The notes beneath the pieces were generated by a model. It was not told the origin of the DNA. It ran no database searches and saw only the letters and a list, made by a program, of their open reading frames with translations. Positions 62,234 to 64,000 of a stretch of DNA of 64,000 bases are shown here, in pieces (position 1 is the stretch's first letter; each line of letters opens with the position of its first letter). Origin of the DNA: CAYPNF01 sp964411985 (lineage in GTDB: Bacteria; Verrucomicrobiota; Verrucomicrobiia; Limisphaerales; J093); contig CAYPNF010000006.1 in NCBI GenBank assembly GCA_964411985.1, forward strand, positions 124,001 to 188,000, in the 5' to 3' direction. A program made the translations under genes and the position numbers.

Positions 62234-64000
62234 CTAGCGCGGCGGATCCCGCGAGATGAAGAGGGCTGCTGCCAAGCCGGCCAGAAGTGCTGCGAGTCCA
62301 AAGAGCCACCCCACGATTGCAACCTCAGCCCAGGGTTTTGCCACTCCTCCCAGCACCTTGTCCATCGTCCGCACCATCTCCAGATAGGAGACGTCAGGCA
62401 GGCCGACGAAGTCGAAGAAAAGGTTGGAGACATGCCAGATTCCGACAGAAGAGAGAACCGCGATGAGCGCGCTGCGCGAGAGAACGGAAAGGAGGATGGT
62501 GAGGGCGACCAGGAATGCTGCCGAGCCAACGACCTTCCCCAAAGCCAGTAACATCCAACCGGAGGTGACGGAGGCTGTTCGTGACTCGAGGTCGTCCACT
62601 CCATGACCGGTCAAGGCGTTCAGGAAGGAGCTGACCTTGTTGGCGGGTGTTTCTTTTGGGGGAAGAACCAGGCGCACATCGGCATTTTGGCCCAACAAAC
62701 CCAGCGTACCATCTCCTTTAAAGCGGACGATGACGAAGTTGCTGGAGCGTCCCCAGCGGTCGTCCTGAGTGGTGGCTCCCAGCCGATCTACTGTTCCCTT
62801 GAACTCGGTACTTTCGATTTTGATGTAGGCGGCCAGCCCTTTGCGCAACCGCTTGAACTCCTCAAACTGGTAGATGGGAACCCGGACCTGAAACTCGTCG
62901 AGCGGCGCGACGGTAAAGAGGTGGGTGGCGAGCGAAACGTGCTGGGCTGCTTGTACAAGAACTTCCGTCACATAACCCGAGACCGGAGCCGTGATCGTTG
63001 CATAGGCCAGTCGTTTCCGGGCTTCGCGCACCCTGGCTTGAGCGTTCTCCACCGCCCGGTCCACGGGAGCAATCGCATCTTGCGCGACCCGGAGTTGGTT
63101 TCCGGCATTCTGCAGGTCCCGTTTCCTGGATCGGACTTCGGTCTCGCGGTCGCCTTGCTCCTGTTTGCTCAGGAGGTCCTTTGCGATCAGCCCCCGCTCG
63201 GCGCGTGCCAGGGCATCCTCGGCTTGCGCCACGGCACGCTGCGCGTCTTCCTGGCGGCGTTTCGCGTTGGCTACCTCGTTTCGCGCGTTTTCCTCGGCCC
63301 TTCGCTCCGTCTCCAACTGGTCAAAAAGAGTGCGATCATCCAGCTGAGCCAGGATATCACCTGTTTGTACTGCGTCCCCGACATTCAAATCCATCTGAAC
63401 GATTCGGCCATCGGTGCCGGCAAAGACCTTCTTTGGTTCCCAGGCTTCCACTTTGGTGTTGCGGGCGTTGGAGGTGACGTAGCCCCCTTCATTTCGGACG
63501 AGTTTATCCTGTCGGATGGCCCAGAAACTCGCTGGTACCAGAACGCCACAGATCATGAGCATGACCGCCACGTATCGGGCCAGTAGTTTGGCGGAGATGT
63601 ACTCCCCACGCGTGAGACCCCGGCTCAAGATGGCGTCGTTGAGGCAATCCTGCTCGCGGCTCAGCGCTGCGCCGGCTATGAAAATGACTCCATGCATCCA
63701 GAGCAGGAGGTAGGAGGTGTAGAGGACCTCCAGCATTTGGCTCGCCACCTTTTGTTCCGCCTGCAGTCCCTTGAGGGTGAGGACGCTCAGGAATGCGCTG
63801 ACGAGGAGAAAGCCTCGGCAAAGCCAGGAGCGCGAAGCTGACCGGAGGTCGTCGGTAGTGAGAATGAAGAGTGTGCGCCATCTCCCTGGGGGCAAGCGCG
63901 ACTTCCTATCCGACACGACAGCGGTCGCTGCCTCGGGAGCTGCTCCCGTTGGCGGATGGGCTTGGGTCCCGCTTGTAGCGGGATCAGGGATCTTTGGCTC
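62234..64000 (-). CDS. ABC-2-type permease with inserted HlyD-like adaptor domain (5' end outside window)
   Basis: Three N-terminal membrane helices (GFLLVSAFLSVLTL, YTSYLLLWMHGVIFIAGAA, VAVMLMICGVLVPASFWAI) are followed by a periplasmic membrane-fusion-protein module: a lipoyl half (GRIVQMDLNVGDAVQTGDIL), a long coiled coil, the second half (ATITAPVSGYVTEVLVQAA) and a beta-barrel. Three more helices close the protein, ending ALFISRDPPR. This order equals an ABC-2 permease split by a HlyD adaptor. A GTG at 63916 could start it, but the frame stays open to the window edge through a Pro/Ala-rich segment, so the gene probably begins further right, perhaps with another domain. A cognate ATPase is not visible. 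Confidence 0.75.
   Translation of the reverse strand, partial: EPKIPDPATSGTQAHPPTGAAPEAATAVVSDRKSRLPPGRWRTLFILTTDDLRSASRSWLCRGFLLVSAFLSVLTLKGLQAEQKVASQMLEVLYTSYLLLWMHGVIFIAGAALSREQDCLNDAILSRGLTRGEYISAKLLARYVAVMLMICGVLVPASFWAIRQDKLVRNEGGYVTSNARNTKVEAWEPKKVFAGTDGRIVQMDLNVGDAVQTGDILAQLDDRTLFDQLETERRAEENARNEVANAKRRQEDAQRAVAQAEDALARAERGLIAKDLLSKQEQGDRETEVRSRKRDLQNAGNQLRVAQDAIAPVDRAVENAQARVREARKRLAYATITAPVSGYVTEVLVQAAQHVSLATHLFTVAPLDEFQVRVPIYQFEEFKRLRKGLAAYIKIESTEFKGTVDRLGATTQDDRWGRSSNFVIVRFKGDGTLGLLGQNADVRLVLPPKETPANKVSSFLNALTGHGVDDLESRTASVTSGWMLLALGKVVGSAAFLVALTILLSVLSRSALIAVLSSVGIWHVSNLFFDFVGLPDVSYLEMVRTMDKVLGGVAKPWAEVAIVGWLFGLAALLAGLAAALFISRDPPR

Overview
The window looks like chromosomal DNA of a free-living, moderately GC-rich bacterium of the phylum Verrucomicrobiota, probably near the Pedosphaera/Limisphaerales lineages. 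This rests on content rather than on a marker gene: a giant secreted protein with Calx-beta and delta-60 repeats and a verrucomicrobial-style C-terminal domain, a secreted glycoside hydrolase plus FAD-oxidoreductase cluster, a formylglycine-enzyme-like (SUMF1) secreted protein, a DUF4388 response regulator, and an infC gene with a TTG start. No rRNA, tRNA, CRISPR array, insertion sequence or prophage was found. Genes are densely packed on both strands and no gap exceeds 200 bases.

Layout. 1-3355: a partial enolase-superfamily gene running off the left edge, divergent from an MFS transporter, then a Tat-exported sugar isomerase-like protein. 3449-7175: a three-gene signalling operon (response regulator with DUF4388 and roadblock-like parts, a small roadblock-like protein, a helical protein), then argG and a receiver-like protein without a phospho-site. 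7364-12637: an orphan fused two-domain ABC permease, a phospholipase-D/cardiolipin-synthase protein and a DsbD-type reductase. 12691-18405: ymdB-like phosphodiesterase, xseA, and a complete dTDP-L-rhamnose set in the order rfbA-rfbC-rfbD-rfbB. 18601-27135: one 2844-residue secreted metzincin/Calx-beta/delta-60 protein. 27141-30285: a UvrA-like ATPase overlapping a Uma2-family gene. 30479-37679: carbohydrate cluster (GH2, GH127-like, FAD oxidoreductase, CII-like regulator). 37708-46148: tilS, infC, a ClpX-like ATPase without a zinc domain, an RsmB-like methyltransferase and a SWIM-SNF2 helicase. 46176-51851: WalJ/YycJ-like hydrolase, then glgP, rlmN, hisH and a PHP histidinol phosphatase in series. 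51950-54200: an SPFH protein with an excisionase-like tail and its zinc-ribbon membrane partner. 54219-59059: an OLD-like ATPase, a hybrid histidine kinase-like protein with a substituted phospho-acceptor site, and a LysR regulator. 59155-64000: an unknown helical protein, a SET-domain protein, a SUMF1 protein, and a membrane protein at the right edge in which a HlyD-type adaptor sits inside an ABC-2-type permease.

How they work together. Most of the window is housekeeping (arginine, histidine, dTDP-rhamnose, glycogen, tRNA/rRNA modification, translation initiation). Accessory functions are polysaccharide breakdown in the periplasm or outside, envelope and stress signalling, and export. I do not see one large unknown multi-gene system. 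The most unusual items are individual architectures: the ABC-2/HlyD fusion, the ClpX-like protein with a second lid-like segment, the kinase whose H-box reads LDFNN, the roadblock operon and the SPFH-excisionase fusion.
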